In this document: piece after piece, positions 61,806-64,000 of the stretch | Position numbering within the stretch: position 1 is the first letter of the stretch | Layout of the letters: each line of letters begins with the position of its first letter | Assembly: GCF_010092985.1 (NCBI RefSeq) | Contig: NZ_CP048106.1 | Span: 2,232,001-2,296,000, forward strand | From: Pontibacter pudoricolor | Lineage (GTDB): Bacteria > Bacteroidota > Bacteroidia > Cytophagales > Hymenobacteraceae | Direction of reading: 5' to 3' | Length of the DNA stretch: 64,000 nucleotides | Made by a program: the position numbers and the translations under genes | The notes under the pieces: model-generated | What the model saw: only the letters and a program-made list of their open reading frames with translations | The model's database searches: none | Told to the model about the DNA's origin: nothing

Positions 61806-62438
61806 ATGTTTACCCTGCTCTGCAACAGTTTCAACTATAAGTATGCCCTACGCGTGCGGCTGCTTGCGCTGTTGTTTTTTGTGCATTCTGTAGCCGTAGC
61901 GTGCACGTCAGAGCAAGCCAGCGAAGAAAGCACATCGCCCGTTGCACGCGAAACCTCGGACACAGCTTCCGTTCGTGCCCCACGCCGCGCGCCCGCCACT
62001 ATAGACTTTTTAGGCAATCCTTTTATTGCCAATGTGATCCAGAGCAATTCGCTAAGCGCTTATTTCGATAAAATACAGGATGATTTTTCGGTGGATGCGG
62101 ATGCGATAGAGAACATGCACCGGCCTAACATTACGGACACGATTTACACGATCCGTTTCGGAAACTCTATGCTGGAACTATATGCCCCAACGCAGTCGGG
62201 TAAACTGCTGCTGCAGGTTGCTGATATCCGCAACAGCACAATTAAGCTCCGTAACAACCTGCGTGTGGGCATGCCCCAGGAGGAACTGACCGGAAAACTG
62301 AAAGCCCAGAACATCCACCTGCAACAATCCCCGGACAAGATCATCGCCTCCACCAAAGACGGCGCTCCTATTCACTTATACTTCTTCCTCAAAAATGGTA
62401 AGGTTTCGCGGATCTTCTATGAAGGATATGTGGATTAA
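61806..62438 (+). CDS. Hypothetical lipoprotein
   Basis: A 210-residue protein with a hydrophobic N-terminal segment ending VAVAC (probable lipidated Cys near residue 33), followed by a Ser/Thr/Ala-rich linker and a soluble domain (IRFGNSMLELYAPTQSGKLLL, RVGMPQEELTGKLKAQNIHL, HLYFFLKNGKVSRIFYEGYVD). No family was recognised. A stretch of palindrome-like bases is embedded in the N-terminal codons as Phe-Asn-Tyr-Lys. Its 3' end adjoins repeat cluster 6. Confidence 0.68.
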   Translation: MFTLLCNSFNYKYALRVRLLALLFFVHSVAVACTSEQASEESTSPVARETSDTASVRAPRRAPATIDFLGNPFIANVIQSNSLSAYFDKIQDDFSVDADAIENMHRPNITDTIYTIRFGNSMLELYAPTQSGKLLLQVADIRNSTIKLRNNLRVGMPQEELTGKLKAQNIHLQQSPDKIIASTKDGAPIHLYFFLKNGKVSRIFYEGYVD

Positions 62439-62499
62439 GGTGATTTTGATTTGAAGAAGTAGTATCAAGTTTACTGTTTTAAAGTTCACTCTTGTTTTT

Positions 62500-63110
62500 G
62501 ACAAGCGGAGAAATCTGAGTTCTATAGTTCTTCTTTGTCATTTCGAACAAAGTGAGAAATCTGAGTTCTATAGTTGGTTATAGTTGTTGCTGAAACCAAG
62601 CCTTTTCTTCCATAGTTGCTTCTAATCCTGGGAGCTCAACTAACCTACAGTTTCAATTTAGCTTTGGTGCCCTCACGGCCGGGAGGCCCCGTCTTCGGGC
62701 ATCGCGCTGCTGCTTTCTTGCTACCCTCGTTCCTCGGGTTGCCTGGCGGCACCGCAACAAAGCAAAGGCGCTCAACCCAAAGACTGCGATCTTTCGATAG
62801 CTAAACTATAGTTAAGTGAACAGCTATAGTTGTATTGCTTTATCGTGTTTGTAGTTCCGTAGTCTTAGGCTGTAACTATAGAACTATAGCTAAGCTTTAA
62901 CTATAGCTAAAATTCCCCTCTTGGGAGGGGTAGGGTGGGTTAAAACGCTAACAATAAAACTATTAATGAAACTATAGCGACAACTCGAAAACTCCTTCCC
63001 CTGTTGTTAGGGGAAGGGTTAATACAGCAACTATAAGACTATATCCTGAACTATAGCAATAGCCTGATCCTGAAAATCCATTCATCCTGTAAATCCTGAT
63101 TCAGACGCCT
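62500..63110. repeat. Composite intergenic repeat, cluster 6
   Basis: Gene-free stretch between the lipoprotein gene and dtd, both on the plus strand. Same orientation as clusters 2, 4 and 5, but shorter. Modules: GTCATTTCGA...GAGAAATCTG (62538-62562), TAATCCTGGGAGCTC (62622), GGTGCCCTCACGGCCGGGAG to GGGCATCGCGC (62666-62707), GCGCTCAACCCAAAGACTGCG (62767-62787), AATTCCCCTCTTGGGAGGGG (62911), CTCCTTCCCCTG (62991), then CTGAAAATCCATTCATCCTG (63069-63088). The 20-bp GGACAGG palindrome module is missing here. Confidence 0.82.
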
Positions 63111-63150
63111 ACTTCCAATCACACTTTTCCTTTTTTGATAATTTAACATC

Positions 63151-63158
63151 TATCTTTG
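63151..63158 (+). promoter_or_regulatory. Promoter -7 element of dtd
   Basis: TATCTTTG lies 26 bases before the dtd ATG and matches TAnnTTTG. Confidence 0.45.
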
Positions 63159-63184
63159 CCTGGCAATTACTAATATCAAGCAAA

Positions 63185-63637
63185 ATGCGTGTAGTCATTC
63201 AACGGGTAACACAGGCCTCTGTAACTATTAAGGGACAGGTAAAAGGCGAGATAGGTCTGGGATTACTGGTACTGGCCGGCTTCTGCCCTACCGATACCGA
63301 TGAAGACCTGAAATGGACAGCATCTAAAATTGCCCAGCTCCGAATCTTCAGCGACGCCGATGACAAAATGAACCTGAGTGTGCTGGATGTATATGGTGAG
63401 ATATTGGTTATCAGCCAGTTTACATTATTTGCCAACACTAAAAAAGGGAACCGCCCTTCTTACATCAACGCTGCCCCGCCAACTATAGCCATTCCGCTTT
63501 ACGAAAAGTTTATAGCTTACCTGGAGGCTGCCTTAGGCAAAAAAGTACAGACCGGCGAATTTGGTGCCGACATGAAAGTAGCTTTACTGAACGATGGACC
63601 GGTAACGATAACAATAGATTCTCAGAACAAAGAATAA
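63185..63637 (+). CDS. dtd: D-aminoacyl-tRNA deacylase
   Basis: A 150-residue DTD-fold enzyme that frees tRNA from D-amino acids. [13 protein letters not shown] at the start, [27 protein letters not shown] in the centre and [21 protein letters not shown] near the end contain the SQFTL and GPVT active-site loops. Length is standard. It is followed after 4 bases by a MazG-like gene, so the two are probably co-transcribed. Confidence 0.96.
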   Translation: MRVVIQRVTQASVTIKGQVKGEIGLGLLVLAGFCPTDTDEDLKWTASKIAQLRIFSDADDKMNLSVLDVYGEILVISQFTLFANTKKGNRPSYINAAPPTIAIPLYEKFIAYLEAALGKKVQTGEFGADMKVALLNDGPVTITIDSQNKE

Positions 63638-63641
63638 ACCC

Positions 63642-63968
63642 ATGACCATACAGGAAGCACAGCAGGTAGTAGATAACTGGATAAAAGAGAACGGCGTACG
63701 CTACTTCAGCGAGCTTACCAACATGGCTATCCTGACCGAAGAAGTTGGTGAAGTGGCCCGTATTATTTCCCGCCAATACGGGGAGCAATCGTTTAAGCAG
63801 AGCGATACCGGCAAAGACCTGAGCGATGAACTGGCCGATGTGCTGTTCGTACTTATCTGCCTGGCCAACCAGACCGGCATTAACCTGACCGATGCCCTGC
63901 AAAAGAACCTCGACAAAAAAACCAAACGCGACAGCGAGCGCCATAAGCAGAACCCTAAACTGCAATAA
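63642..63968 (+). CDS. MazG-like nucleotide pyrophosphohydrolase
   Basis: A 108-residue helical protein. NMAILTEEVGEVARIISRQYGE and LSDELADVLFVLICLAN give the E-x-x-E and E-x-x-D metal-binding helices of MazG-like/dCTPase-like hydrolases. It would hydrolyse nucleotide triphosphates to monophosphates; the substrate is not fixed by sequence. The stop is 32 bases before the window edge. Confidence 0.88.
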   Translation: MTIQEAQQVVDNWIKENGVRYFSELTNMAILTEEVGEVARIISRQYGEQSFKQSDTGKDLSDELADVLFVLICLANQTGINLTDALQKNLDKKTKRDSERHKQNPKLQ

Positions 63969-64000
63969 CGCTCCCAACCTTTACCCATCGTTTCCGGCCA

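Noticed and set aside
10013..64000. AACTATAGTT explained as a promoter or a transcription-factor site
   Set aside because: It lies within coding sequence of many unrelated genes and in both orientations at high density, which a regulatory site would not.

Overview
The window looks like a chromosome segment of a Bacteroidota member of order Cytophagales, probably Hymenobacteraceae (Pontibacter-like; family and genus are inference). Supporting signs are a TonB receptor paired with a DUF4249-type lipoprotein, several TAnnTTTG promoter elements (three with an upstream TTG), a DUF5687-like exporter, the 3-amino-sugar gene pair and tyrosine-recombinase type.

Region 1 (1-9,911) is an AT-richer accessory island. 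It starts inside the 3' end of an IS256-type transposase gene and ends with a tyrosine integrase next to tRNA-Leu(GAG), the likely attachment site. Between them, all on the minus strand, lies a type I restriction-modification operon: hsdR, an FRG-domain gene, hsdM, hsdS, a zinc-ribbon protein, a predicted ADP-ribosyltransferase and an unknown 300-residue protein. hsdR, FRG and zinc-ribbon genes each carry one apparent single-base loss.

Region 2 (about 10 kb to the end) is core-like: ABC exporter, two SDR enzymes including fabG, tandem tRNA-Lys genes, M23 peptidase, thiL, rlmD, pepE, a PAS histidine kinase, TonB receptor plus lipoprotein, two periplasmic amidohydrolase-like proteins, a sulfur/persulfide cluster (YeiH-type transporter, ArsR regulator, rhodanese, MBL-rhodanese fusion), sbcD/sbcC, an fdtA/fdtB-like amino-sugar operon, a transporter-yigZ pair, tandem universal stress protein, ATP-grasp enzyme, dtd and a MazG-like hydrolase.

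The most striking signal is not a gene. Region 2 is saturated with a 10-bp perfect palindrome, AACTATAGTT, and its partial forms, inside genes in both orientations and in spacers; the island has essentially none. In addition, six gene-free stretches of about 0.65-1.1 kb hold one composite repeat built from about ten short modules in a conserved order and joined by this palindrome. Four of the six lie between converging transcription units.

Five genes appear broken by loss of one base, four of them in or beside a homopolymer run. This may be sequencing error rather than biology, and it affects how the restriction system and the ABC exporter should be read.
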